Assembly: GCA_937910255.1 (NCBI GenBank)
Contig: CALEOQ010000485.1
Location: 1-17,868, forward strand
Source of the DNA: an uncultured Caulobacteraceae bacterium
GTDB taxonomy: Bacteria > Pseudomonadota > Alphaproteobacteria > Caulobacterales > Caulobacteraceae
Length of the DNA: 17,868 bases
Direction: 5' to 3'
A model generated the notes under the pieces. The model ran no database searches, had not been told where the DNA came from, and saw nothing but the letters and a program-made list of their open reading frames with translations. Both the position numbers and the translations under genes were made by a program. Positions 1-6,913 of the stretch are shown one piece after another; within the stretch, counting starts at the first letter, position 1, and each line of letters starts with the position of its first letter.

Positions 1-76
1 GCGGGGCAGGAATGGAGAGAACAGTCTGTGAGTGAGGGAGACGAGAAAGGGGTGTGTGTGTGTTTTTTTTTTTTTT
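1..76. other. Non-genomic low-complexity tail with poly-T
   Basis: Purine-rich noise, a short TG run and a 14-base T run (63-76) lie directly outside a sequencing adapter. This is the reverse complement of the poly-A and noise that follow adapter read-through. It carries no biological information and should be trimmed. Confidence 0.93.
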
Positions 77-134
77 AATGGAACGGCGGCCACCGAGATC
101 TACACTCTTTCCCTACACGACGCGCTGCCGGTCT
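77..134 (+). other. Illumina P5/TruSeq universal adapter (contaminant)
   Basis: These 58 bases align end to end, without gaps, to the 58-base P5 universal adapter. I count six mismatches, consistent with low-quality read ends. The core ACCGAGATCTACACTCTTTC is exact. Translated in one frame it gives the well-known contaminant peptide IYTLSLHDALP. The genomic insert begins at about 135. Confidence 0.97.
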
Positions 135-799
135 ACCTTCGGGGCGTGCTCAATATGCTCGACAATGTCGACGGCGCGGACCTTACCCTCCTTGTTGAGG
201 AACGGCATGAAGTAGATGCCCACGAAGCCGCCCTTGTCGGCGACGAGCTTCAACTCCTCGTCGGTCTTGTTGCGCGGCAGGTCGGTGAGGGCGCGGCAGC
301 CGGTGTGGTTGATGGAGATCGGCTGTGTGGAGGCGCGGGCGGCGTCCACGCAGGTCTGCTGGCCGCTATGCGACAGGTCCACCATGATCCTGTTGGCGTT
401 CAGCCGCGCCACGACCTCATGTCCGAACGGTGTCAGCCCACGGTTCTCAGGGGCCATGGAGCCATCGCCCAGGTGGTTGGCGGGATTGTAGGTGAGCTGG
501 ATGATCCGTACGCCCAGGTCGTTGAAGACGTCGATCCGCTCCAGGTTGTCCCCGACCATGACCGCGTTCTGGAAGCCGTAGATCAGTCCGATCTTGTTCT
601 CGCGCTTGGCCCTCAGGATGTCGGCGGCCGACAGCACCTTGATCAGATCGCTCGACTGCTCGCGCACCATCCGGTCGTACTGGGCGACAGAGGCGACCGA
701 GACCTCATAGGGATCGCCATCGCCGGCCACATAGCCAAGCGTGCAGTTGACCGCTGTGACGCCCGAGAGGCGAGCGTCCTGGATGGTCCGCGCATCGAG
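135..799 (-). CDS. Membrane dipeptidase (peptidase M19) fragment, truncated at both ends
   Basis: This is the internal part of a zinc-dependent dipeptidase of the renal dipeptidase family (peptidase M19), which hydrolyses dipeptides. On the minus strand it reads from LDARTIQDARLSGVTAVN through GVRIIQLTYNPANHLGDG, MVDLSH and SINHTGCRAL to PRNKTDEEL and HIEHAPK. The His of DLSH and the His of NHTG correspond to the two zinc-ligand histidines of the family. The motif GFQN replaces the usual Glu-containing segment, as in a bacterial subgroup I recall. The C-terminus, including the expected DHVGIGSD-like segment, is lost at the adapter. The N-terminus, with the HxD zinc motif, is lost at the join near 797. 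A GTG at 730 could be mistaken for a start, but homology continues upstream of it, so the apparent 205-residue protein is not real. GC content looks lower than in the rest of the window, so the fragment may come from elsewhere in the genome or from another organism. Confidence 0.9.
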
Positions 800-802
800 C
801 CG
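794..802. other. Probable chimeric junction
   Basis: At this point the minus-strand dipeptidase loses its N-terminal part and the plus-strand ATP synthase b' gene begins in mid-gene. Both reading frames lose family resemblance within a few codons of each other. Upstream, the b' frame hits stops at 748 and 757. The simplest reading is a ligation or assembly chimera; a genuine rearrangement is the less likely alternative. Confidence 0.85.
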
Positions 803-1044
803 CCGCGGCGGAAGCCAAGGCCGGCGCCGAGGCGGGGGCTGACGGCCGCAACGCCGCCGGGGAGGCCAAGCTCAACGTCGGCCTGGCCGAGGCGGACGCG
901 GCCATCGCGGCCGGTCGTGACCGGGCCATGGCCAATGTCCGCACCGTGGCGGCTGAAACCGCCGAGGCCATCGTCGAGAAGCTGAGCGGCCAGGCGCCGA
1001 CTCGCGCCGAGGTCGATGCGGCCATCGCGCGCAATGCGGCCTGA
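799..1044 (+). CDS. ATP synthase F0 subunit b' (C-terminal part)
   Basis: This is the C-terminal 81 codons of the second b-type stalk subunit (b') of F0F1 ATP synthase, which links the membrane sector to F1. The frame ends in AAETAEAIVEKLSGQAPTRA followed by EVDAAIARNAA and TGA at 1042. The upstream part is Ala/Glu/Lys-rich, as expected for the dimerising helix. No membrane segment is present because the 5' part is missing at the join near 797. It lies 13 bases before atpF in the same direction, the normal b'-b order in alphaproteobacteria. That order supports the call despite the low-complexity sequence. Names used for this gene vary (atpG, atpF2, atpX). Confidence 0.8.
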   Translation, partial: AAAAEAKAGAEAGADGRNAAGEAKLNVGLAEADAAIAAGRDRAMANVRTVAAETAEAIVEKLSGQAPTRAEVDAAIARNAA

Positions 1045-1057
1045 GGAGAGAGACGAC

Positions 1058-1549
1058 ATGTCCTTTTTCGTGACCCCCGAATTCTGGGTTCTGGTCGCCG
1101 TCCTGATCTTCGTCGGGCTGCTGATCTATCTGAAGGTGCCCGCCGCCATGGCCAAGGCCCTGGACGCCCGCGCCGAGCGGATCCAGGCCGAGCTCGACGA
1201 GGCCCAGCGCCTCCGGGCCGAGGCCGAGCGCCTGCTGACCGAGATCAAGGCCCAGCGGGAAGAGACCGAACGCCTGGCCGCCGACATGATGGCCCAGGCC
1301 AAGGAAGACTCCGAGCGCATGCGCAAGGACGCTGCCGTGAAGCTGGAAGAGCAGATCGCGCGGCGCACCGAGATGGCCGAGCGCAAGATCGCCTCCGCCG
1401 AGGCCCAGGCTATGGCCGACGTGAAGGCCGCCGCCGCCGACATGGCCGCCGAGGCCGCCCGCAGCGTCCTCTCGGCCCGTCTGGCCGCAGCCACCACCGA
1501 TCCCCTGGTGGACCGGGCGATCGGCCAGATGGCCGCTAAGCTACAATAG
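1058..1549 (+). CDS. atpF: ATP synthase F0 subunit b
   Basis: This is the peripheral stalk subunit b of F0F1 ATP synthase, 163 residues, the usual length. It has one N-terminal membrane helix (about residues 8-26, FWVLVAVLIFVGLLIYL), then a long charged Ala/Glu/Arg-rich helix with coiled-coil character from about residue 35 to 140 that dimerises with b' and reaches F1. The ATG at 1058 is chosen because GAGGAGAG at 1043-1050 lies 7 bases upstream and MSFFVTPEFWV is a typical start. An upstream in-frame ATG at 1016 would overlap the b' stop and has no such site. The preceding gene is b', so this is the end of the F0 operon. The last 14 bases overlap the 3' end of the convergent PGPGW gene. Confidence 0.96.
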   Translation: MSFFVTPEFWVLVAVLIFVGLLIYLKVPAAMAKALDARAERIQAELDEAQRLRAEAERLLTEIKAQREETERLAADMMAQAKEDSERMRKDAAVKLEEQIARRTEMAERKIASAEAQAMADVKAAAADMAAEAARSVLSARLAAATTDPLVDRAIGQMAAKLQ

Positions 1550-1958
1550 TCGAGGCTCTGCGCCGGCGTCGGAACAGACGCCGGCTGCGGACCGCCACCC
1601 GATAGCCCCGCGGGACAATCAGGCGCTCGGTTCTCAGCATCATCTGCCAGGCCACAGGCAAGACCTCGGGCCGGCGCTTCAACAGCCGCCGCACCGGGCT
1701 CAGCGTCCGGGGATGGGCCCGCTGAAACCGCACGAAGGCCCGCCGGGCCTTGTAGGAATTCCGCAGGATAATCATCAGCCCCACGGCCGCCACAGGCAGG
1801 CCCATGGGCCCCGGCAGCGGGGCGATCAGCACGCCCGCCAGGACGATCAGCCCCCCAAGCCCTACCAGGCCAAGCCGCAGCAGGCGGCGCAGCAGCCGGC
1901 CGAGGCCGCCTGGAGCGGAGGTGTGGCCATGAGGCCGCGCGGAGATGGCGAGAGACAC
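1536..1958 (-). CDS. Small PGPGW-type membrane protein, function unknown
   Basis: This is a 140-residue protein with an N-terminal basic stretch and two closely spaced hydrophobic segments (about residues 30-46 and 52-66) separated by the turn APLPGPMGLP. It then has a strongly basic C-terminal half (RRAFVRFQRAHP, VRRLLKRRPE, RRLFRRRRR). The hydrophobic pair with its PGP turn matches the PGPGW family of putative transmembrane proteins; no biochemical role is established. The start is GTG at 1958 with no clear upstream ATG in frame, so it is moderately uncertain. The basic tail suggests a cytoplasmic, possibly nucleic-acid or phospholipid-facing domain, which is inference. Its 3' end overlaps the atpF stop region by 14 bases, tail to tail. 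Confidence 0.75.
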   Translation of the reverse strand: MSLAISARPHGHTSAPGGLGRLLRRLLRLGLVGLGGLIVLAGVLIAPLPGPMGLPVAAVGLMIILRNSYKARRAFVRFQRAHPRTLSPVRRLLKRRPEVLPVAWQMMLRTERLIVPRGYRVAVRSRRLFRRRRRASTIVA

Positions 1959-2002
1959 GCTAGCAAACCTGGGATCGCGCGCGGTCTGACCCTGTCGGGG
2001 AG

Positions 2003-2017
2003 GCGGGGCCCCCGCGC
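2003..2017. repeat. 15-base GC palindromic element, copy 1
   Basis: The sequence GCGGGGCCCCCGCGC lies 44 bases upstream of the PGPGW gene. Its reverse complement recurs exactly at 10632-10646, upstream of the signal-peptide protein. The core is nearly self-complementary. In a G+C-rich genome this could be chance. Confidence 0.35.
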
Positions 2018-2088
2018 GCTTTCCTCATATGTGCCGCGTCAGGCTGAAAGTAAGGCGACAGCCCGCCGCTTTCTGGGCCTTCGCCCCT

Positions 2089-3669
2089 CTATTCTGCGGC
2101 GAGCGGCGCCGGCGCCACACCTGACTCCGGTTTCCAGGTCAGGCGGGGCTTGCGGGCGGCCAGGGTTTCGTCCAGCCGGCGCATAGGGGCGAGGTAGGGC
2201 GCCCCCTTGAAGCGGTCCACGTCACCGGCCTTGGCCGCCTGGGCCAGCGCCACCAGGGCGTCGCAGAAGCGGTCGAGCTCCTGCTTGGACTCCGTCTCGG
2301 TGGGCTCGATCAGCATGGCCCCATGCACCACCAGCGGGAAGTACATGGTCATGGGGTGGAAGCCCTCGTCGATCATCGCCTTGGCGAAGTCGAGCGTGGT
2401 GACGCCGGTCCCCTCCAGCCAGGAGTCGTCGAACAGGGCCTCATGCATGCAGGGGCCGTCCGGGAAGGCCGGGGTCATGACGCCGGAGAGGCGGGCCTTG
2501 ATATAGTTGGCGTTGAGGACCGCGTCCTCGGCCACCTGCCGCAGGCCGTCGGCGCCATGGCTGCGCATATAGGCGTAGGCGCGGACGAACATGCCCATCT
2601 GACCGTGGAAGGCGCTCATGCGGCCAAAGGCCTGGGCGGCCTCCTCCACGGTCTCCTCGACCAGGGTCAGGCCGTTCGGCCCATGGACCACCCAGGGCGC
2701 CGGCGCAAACGGCGCCAGGGCTTCCGACAGCACGACTGGGCCTGCGCCTGGCCCGCCGCCGCCGTGCGGGGTGGAGAAGGTCTTGTGCAGGTTGATGTGC
2801 ATGGCGTCGACGCCGAGGTCGCCGGGACGGACCCGGCCGACGATGGCGTTGAAGTTGGCGCCGTCGCAGTAGAAGTAGGCGCCCGCCTCGTGGGTCAGCC
2901 GGGCGATCTCGATAATGTCGCGTTCGAACAGGCCACAGGTGTTGGGGTTGGTGACCATGATGGCCGCCACATCGGGGCCGAGCTTGGCGGCGAGGTCGGC
3001 CAGATCCACCCGGCCGTCCTCGGTCTGGGCGATCTCGGTCACCGAATAGCCGACAAAGGCGGCCGTGGCCGGATTGGTCCCATGGGCCGAGGTCGGCACC
3101 AGCACCCGGCGGCGCGGGTCGCCCTTCGCCTCATGGGCCGCACGGATCGCCAGCAGGCCGCAGAGTTCGCCGTGGGCGCCCGCCTTGGGCGACAGGGCGA
3201 CGGCCGGCATGCCGGTCAGGGTCTTCAGCCAGTGGGACAGGCGGTCCATCAGGGCGAGCGCGCCCTGCACCGTGGGCAGCGGCGCCATGGGATGCAGGTC
3301 GGCGAACCCGGCCAGCCGCGCCATCTTCTCGTTCAGGCGCGGATTGTGCTTCATCGTGCACGAGCCCAGGGGATAGAGGGCCAGGTCGATGGCGTGGTTC
3401 TTCTGGGACAGGCGTACATAGTGGCGCATGGCCTCCGGCTCCGAGAGGCCCGGCAGGCCGATGGGCGCAGCGCGGGCCAGGTCGCCCAGGTCCGAGCCGT
3501 CGAGGTCGGCGTCAGGCAGGTCGACGCCGGTCTTGGTCCAGCCGTCGCGCTCGAAGATCAGCGCCTCATCCTGCAGCAGGCCACGGCCGCCGGTCAGGGA
3601 GGTGAAGCCGGTCTCCAGGGGTTGCACGTCCTCGGGCCGGGTGGGCCGGCCGACATTCTGCATGGTCAT
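2089..3669 (-). CDS. gcvPB: Glycine dehydrogenase (decarboxylating) subunit 2
   Basis: This is the PLP-binding half of the two-subunit P protein of the glycine cleavage system, 526 residues. With GcvPA it decarboxylates glycine and passes the aminomethyl group to lipoylated GcvH. The conserved stretches are YPLGSCTMKHNP (about 99-110), LSPKAGAHGE, VPTSAHGTNPA and VTNPNTCGLFE. The PLP lysine is K296 in HINLHKTFSTPHGGGGPG, and the glycine-rich loop follows it. The C-terminal region has MHEALFD, TTLDFAKAMIDEGFHPMTMY and EPTETESKQELD, as in the family. The ATG at 3669 overlaps the gcvPA stop (ATGA, 3666-3669), indicating coupled translation and equal subunit amounts. It is the last gene of the operon. 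No convincing terminator is visible in the 130 bases after it. Confidence 0.98.
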   Translation of the reverse strand: MTMQNVGRPTRPEDVQPLETGFTSLTGGRGLLQDEALIFERDGWTKTGVDLPDADLDGSDLGDLARAAPIGLPGLSEPEAMRHYVRLSQKNHAIDLALYPLGSCTMKHNPRLNEKMARLAGFADLHPMAPLPTVQGALALMDRLSHWLKTLTGMPAVALSPKAGAHGELCGLLAIRAAHEAKGDPRRRVLVPTSAHGTNPATAAFVGYSVTEIAQTEDGRVDLADLAAKLGPDVAAIMVTNPNTCGLFERDIIEIARLTHEAGAYFYCDGANFNAIVGRVRPGDLGVDAMHINLHKTFSTPHGGGGPGAGPVVLSEALAPFAPAPWVVHGPNGLTLVEETVEEAAQAFGRMSAFHGQMGMFVRAYAYMRSHGADGLRQVAEDAVLNANYIKARLSGVMTPAFPDGPCMHEALFDDSWLEGTGVTTLDFAKAMIDEGFHPMTMYFPLVVHGAMLIEPTETESKQELDRFCDALVALAQAAKAGDVDRFKGAPYLAPMRRLDETLAARKPRLTWKPESGVAPAPLAAE

Positions 3670-5012
3670 CGGCCAATCCTCCGGGCCAGGGCCTGGGCGA
3701 AGGCGTCGATATCCTCGTCCAGGGTCATTTCGGTGGCGGCGCAGAGCAGGACATCGTCCAGGCCCGCGGCCGGGTCCAGGCGGGAGAAGGGCACGCCGGC
3801 CACGACGCCGTCGTCCAGCAGCCCATCGACCATGGCCGTGGCGTCGACGGGCAGGCGCACGGCGATCTCATTGAAGAAGCGCTTGGTCAGCACCTCGACG
3901 CCCTCGATCGCGCCCAGGGCCTGGGCCAGGCGCCGGGCCTTGGCGTGATTGATGGCCGCCAGCTGGCGCAGGCCCACCTCCCCCAGCAGGGTCAGATGGA
4001 TGGTGAAGGCCAGCGCGCAGAGCCCCGAATTGGTGCAGATGTTCGAGGTCGCCTTTTCCCGGCGGATATGCTGCTCGCGGGTCGAAAGGGTGAGCACGAA
4101 GCCTCGGCGGCCGTCAGCATCGACGGTCTCGCCACACAGGCGTCCGGGCATCTGCCGGACCAGTTTCTCGCGACAGGCGAACAGGCCGATATAGGGGCCG
4201 CCGAAGTTCAGGGCGTTGCCGATCGACTGGCCCTCGGCCACGGCGATGTCGGCGCCCATCTCGCCGGGCGATTTGAGCAGGCCGTAGGACACCGCCTCGG
4301 TGGTCACGACGATCAGCAGCGCGCCGGCCGCATGGGCGGCCTCGGCGATGGCCGTCACGTCGGTGGCGACGCCAAACACGTTCGGGGTCTGGACCACGAC
4401 GCAGGCGGTCTCGGCGTCGATGGCCTCGACCACCGCGGCCTCGGCGTCGATGGCGACGGTCTGGCGGACAATGTCCATGCCCTCGGCGTGGGCGATGGTT
4501 TGGGTGGTGGCCGCATAGTGCGGATGCAGGCCCCCCGAGAGGATGGCCTTTTTCCGGCGGGTCACGCGGCGGGCCATCATGACGGCCTCGGCGCAGGCGG
4601 TGGAGCCGTCGTACATCGAGGCGTTGGCCACATCGAGACCGGTGAGGGCCGCGACCTGGGTCTGGAATTCGAACAGGACCTGCAGGGTGCCCTGGGCGAT
4701 CTCAGGCTGATAGGGCGTATAGCTGGTCAGGAATTCCGAGCGCTGGATGATGTGGTCCACCGTCGCCGGCACATGATGGCGATAGGCGCCGGCGCCGCAG
4801 AAGAACGGCCCCGCCCCGGCCGCGCGGTTCAGGGCCGCCAGCCCCGCAAGCTCACGCTCCACTTCCAACTCGCCGGCATGGTTCGGCAGGTCGAAGGTCT
4901 CCGATTTGCGCGCGGCCGCCGGGACGTCGGCGAACAGGTCATCAATGGTCGCAGCGCCGATCACCCCCAACATCTGGGCGCGGTCGTCGGGCGTGAGCGG
5001 CAGGTAACGCAT
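3666..5012 (-). CDS. gcvPA: Glycine dehydrogenase (decarboxylating) subunit 1
   Basis: This is the N-terminal-type half of the split P protein, 448 residues, which pairs with GcvPB to form the active decarboxylase. Its family signatures are RYLPLTPDDRAQML at the start, FFCGAGAYRHHVPATVD, FLTSYTPYQPEIAQGTLQ (about 93-110), NASMYDGSTACAEA, GGLHPHYAATT and IREKATSNICTNSGL-like sequence near residue 325. This half has the aminotransferase-like fold but not the PLP lysine, which is normal. The start ATG at 5012 is 5 bases after the gcvH stop (5018-5020), and the 3' end overlaps gcvPB. Splitting of P into two genes is the usual state in Caulobacterales and many other bacteria and is not a frameshift here. 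Confidence 0.98.
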   Translation of the reverse strand: MRYLPLTPDDRAQMLGVIGAATIDDLFADVPAAARKSETFDLPNHAGELEVERELAGLAALNRAAGAGPFFCGAGAYRHHVPATVDHIIQRSEFLTSYTPYQPEIAQGTLQVLFEFQTQVAALTGLDVANASMYDGSTACAEAVMMARRVTRRKKAILSGGLHPHYAATTQTIAHAEGMDIVRQTVAIDAEAAVVEAIDAETACVVVQTPNVFGVATDVTAIAEAAHAAGALLIVVTTEAVSYGLLKSPGEMGADIAVAEGQSIGNALNFGGPYIGLFACREKLVRQMPGRLCGETVDADGRRGFVLTLSTREQHIRREKATSNICTNSGLCALAFTIHLTLLGEVGLRQLAAINHAKARRLAQALGAIEGVEVLTKRFFNEIAVRLPVDATAMVDGLLDDGVVAGVPFSRLDPAAGLDDVLLCAATEMTLDEDIDAFAQALARRIGR

Positions 5013-5017
5013 GGGGC

Positions 5018-5383
5018 TTACAGGCTCTCCAGGAAGGCGTCGTAGGCGGCGCGGTCCATCAGCGCCTCATAGGCCGACGGATCGGCGATCTTGACCTTGG
5101 CGAACCAGCCGCCGGCTTCGGGCGCCTGGTTGACCGTTTCGGGCGCATCGGCCAGGGCGGCGTTGGCCTCGACCACTTCGCCCGACAGGGGCGCATAGAC
5201 ATCCGAAGCGGCCTTGACGCTCTCGACGACGGCGAGGCCTTCGCCGGCGGTGACGCTCTTGCCGACCTCAGGGGTCTCGACGAAGACCACATCGCCCAGC
5301 TGCTCGGCGGCGTAGGCGGTGATCCCGATGGTGGCCACGTCGCCGTCGAGGGCGACCCATTCGTGGTCCTTGGTGAAGCGCAT
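5018..5383 (-). CDS. gcvH: Glycine cleavage system H protein
   Basis: This is the lipoyl carrier of the glycine cleavage system, 121 residues from MRFTKDHEW. It shuttles the aminomethyl group from P to T and electrons to the L protein. The lipoylated lysine is K57 in VVESVKAASDVYAP, and ITAYAAEQLGDVVFVE is a family hallmark. The start at 5383 is chosen over ATG at 5392 because AGAAGGA (5393-5399) is 9 bases from the former but directly abuts the latter; the alternative would add only MSA. The gene begins 16 bases after gcvT and ends 5 bases before gcvPA. The L protein (lpdA) and the lipoylation enzymes are not in the window. Confidence 0.97.
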   Translation of the reverse strand: MRFTKDHEWVALDGDVATIGITAYAAEQLGDVVFVETPEVGKSVTAGEGLAVVESVKAASDVYAPLSGEVVEANAALADAPETVNQAPEAGGWFAKVKIADPSAYEALMDRAAYDAFLESL

Positions 5384-5392
5384 TGCGGACAT

Positions 5393-5399
5393 TCCTTCT
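5393..5399 (-). promoter_or_regulatory. Ribosome binding site deciding the gcvH start
   Basis: On the minus strand AGAAGGA lies 9 bases upstream of the ATG at 5383 and directly abuts the ATG at 5392. This favours MRFTKDHEW as the true N-terminus. Confidence 0.6.
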
Positions 5400-6509
5400 C
5401 TAGACCTTGCGCACATAGCGATGGGGGACGAATGGGGTTGCAACCACCTGGGCGCTCTGCGGCTTGCCGCGCACGATCACCTTCAGCGCCGTGCCCGCCG
5501 CGGCCAGGGCCGGCGGCACGAAGCCGAGGGCGATGGGATAGCCAAGGCTGGGGGCGAAACCGCCGGAGGTGACCACGCCCACGACATTGCCGTCGGCGTC
5601 GGCGATCTCGGCGCCTTCCCGGGCCGGCGCGCCCTCGACCTTCAGGCCGACGGCCTTGCGCGCCACCTCGCCGGCCAGCTCGGCGGCGATGCGGCTGGCG
5701 CCGGGGAAGTCACGGGCGTCACGGCGCTTCTTCGACACCGCAAAGCCGAGACCGGCCTCGATGGGCGACACCGTCTCGTCCAGGTCATGGCCATAGAGCG
5801 GAAGCCCGGCCTCCAGGCGCAGACTGTCACGGGCGCCCAGGCCGATGGGTCGGACCCGCTCATCGGCCAACAGAGTGTTCCAGATGCGCAACGCCGCCTC
5901 GCCCGGCACGGAGATCTCGTAGCCGTCCTCGCCGGTATAGCCCGAGCGCGAGACGATGGCCTCGACGCCAAAGGCTGTGATCGCCGCGGTCTCCATGAAG
6001 GCCAGTTTTGCGGCGTCCGGCGCATGAATGGCCAGCACCTCCGCGGCCTTCGGCCCCTGCAGGGCCATCAACGCCCGGTCCTCCAGGCGATCGATTCGCA
6101 CCTGGCCGGCCAGCTCGTCGTCGATGACCTTGAAGTCGTTCTCCTTGCAGGCGCCATTGACCACCACGAACAGGCCGTCGTCGTCGGGGCGGCCAGCCAT
6201 CAGGTCGTCGATGACGCCGCCCTTCTTGTTCAGCAGGACCGAATAGCGCTGCTTGCCGGGCTTCAGGCCGATGAAGTCGCCGGGCGTCACCTCTTCGAAG
6301 GCCGACAGGGGCGAAACCCCACGCAGGCGGGCCTGGCCCATATGGGAGACGTCGAACAGGCCGGCGTTCTCGCGGGTCCAGAGGTGCTCTTTGAGCACGC
6401 CGTCCTTGTACTGCACGGGCATGGCATAGCCCGCGAAGGGCACCATTCGGGCGCCGGCCTCGACATGGGCGGCGTAGAGGGGCGTCTGTTTTAGCGTCTC
6501 GTCCGACAC
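5400..6509 (-). CDS. gcvT: Glycine cleavage system T protein (aminomethyltransferase)
   Basis: This protein transfers the methylene group from aminomethylated GcvH to tetrahydrofolate and releases ammonia. It has 369 residues, close to the usual length. It contains TPLYAAHVEAGARMVPFAGY, LFDVSHMGQARLRG, RYSVLLNKKGGVIDDLM with the folate-site aspartate D101, SRSGYTGEDGYEI and RLEAGLPLYGHDLDE. The start is taken as GTG at 6509 (VSDETLKQTPLY), with GGAGA at 6516-6520 placed 6 bases upstream. The reading frame is open further 5' to 6611, but that extension runs into the riboswitch and has no family resemblance. It is the first gene of gcvT-gcvH-gcvPA-gcvPB, and the glycine riboswitch ends 65 bases before the start. 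Confidence 0.97.
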   Translation of the reverse strand: MSDETLKQTPLYAAHVEAGARMVPFAGYAMPVQYKDGVLKEHLWTRENAGLFDVSHMGQARLRGVSPLSAFEEVTPGDFIGLKPGKQRYSVLLNKKGGVIDDLMAGRPDDDGLFVVVNGACKENDFKVIDDELAGQVRIDRLEDRALMALQGPKAAEVLAIHAPDAAKLAFMETAAITAFGVEAIVSRSGYTGEDGYEISVPGEAALRIWNTLLADERVRPIGLGARDSLRLEAGLPLYGHDLDETVSPIEAGLGFAVSKKRRDARDFPGASRIAAELAGEVARKAVGLKVEGAPAREGAEIADADGNVVGVVTSGGFAPSLGYPIALGFVPPALAAAGTALKVIVRGKPQSAQVVATPFVPHRYVRKV

Positions 6510-6574
6510 GGCGGGTCTCCGGCTGATGATGCGACGCGCCGGGGCCTTGGTCGCCCATTCTCGACACGCGCCCC

Positions 6575-6763
6575 CGCTGTCCCTGAGCCTGAGAGATTTA
6601 GAGGCGGACAAGCGGGCCCGCGCCCATTGCTCCTTCGGCGAGCCCTACCTTTCGGCGGGCTGCTTTCCAGCGTTCATCAGCTCTTCGCGGTCCGTTTGCC
6701 TGAGCGTTTCCGGGGCGGTTGCGCCTTCGGCGCCGGGGCCTTTCGGACCCGGTCTCTCCCGCG
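6575..6763 (-). promoter_or_regulatory. Tandem glycine riboswitch (two aptamers) upstream of gcvT
   Basis: Read on the minus strand, two complete glycine-aptamer signatures lie in series. Aptamer 1 (6763 to 6686) has GGGAGAGACC, then GCGCCGAAGGCGCAA (CCGAAGG at 6724-6730), GAAACGCTCAGGCAAACGGA and a closing helix P1 of CGCGG (6759-6763) with CCGCG (6686-6690). Aptamer 2 (6672 to 6575) has GCCGAAGGAGCAA (CCGAAGG at 6632-6638), AATCTCTCAGGCTCAGGGAC and P1 of CGCTG (6668-6672) with CAGCG (6575-6579). A 13-base linker separates them. These are the Rfam-type hallmarks of the glycine riboswitch, which in tandem form switches on gcv genes when glycine is high. The remaining 65 bases before the GTG contain no hairpin followed by a T run. 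Control by hiding or exposing the GGAGA ribosome site is therefore more likely than termination, though this is inference. Confidence 0.95.
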
Positions 6764-6764
6764 A

Positions 6765-6782
6765 GGAGTTTCCGGAAACTCC
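6765..6782. repeat. Perfect 18-base palindrome abutting the riboswitch
   Basis: GGAGTTTCCGGAAACTCC is self-complementary over all 18 bases and sits one base upstream of aptamer 1. As DNA it could be a dimeric regulator site over the gcv promoter. As RNA it would form a 7-bp hairpin with a CCGG loop in the leader. A weak -35-like TTGACT (6799-6804, minus strand) lies 17 bases upstream of GAGTTT (6776-6781), which is a poor -10. The promoter itself is therefore only a guess. Confidence 0.6.
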
Positions 6783-6852
6783 GCGATCACCCGTTGGGAG
6801 TCAACGCGCAAAGTTCGCGCACCGGCCCGGCGCAGGGCGACGCCCAGTTAAG

Positions 6853-6892
6853 CGCCGTTACGCCCGCCAACGATGAGCCGGCGGGCGTGGCG
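6853..6892 (-). terminator. Strong hairpin after arsI, probable terminator
   Basis: A perfect 9-bp stem ACGCCCGCC (6860-6868) / GGCGGGCGT (6880-6888) with an 11-base loop is extended by CGCC (6853-6856) / GGCG (6889-6892) across a 3-base bulge. It lies 21 bases after the arsI stop. No clear U run follows on the minus strand, so efficiency as an intrinsic terminator is uncertain. It separates arsI from the gcv leader. Confidence 0.55.
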
Positions 6893-6913
6893 ATCCGGAG
6901 ATATGTGCTTGTT

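Noticed and set aside
32..985. A 317-codon plus-strand open frame at the 5' end
   Set aside because: It begins in noise and adapter, runs antisense to the dipeptidase and crosses the chimeric join.
2054..2067. GGCG/CGCC hairpin after gcvPB as a terminator
   Set aside because: The stem is only 4 bp and the following T run is broken, too weak to call.
2323..5045. Long plus-strand open frames of 541 and 366 codons
   Set aside because: They are antisense shadows of gcvPB and gcvPA with the same compositional signature.
5319..6494. A 391-codon plus-strand open frame
   Set aside because: It is antisense to gcvT and gcvH with no recognisable domain.
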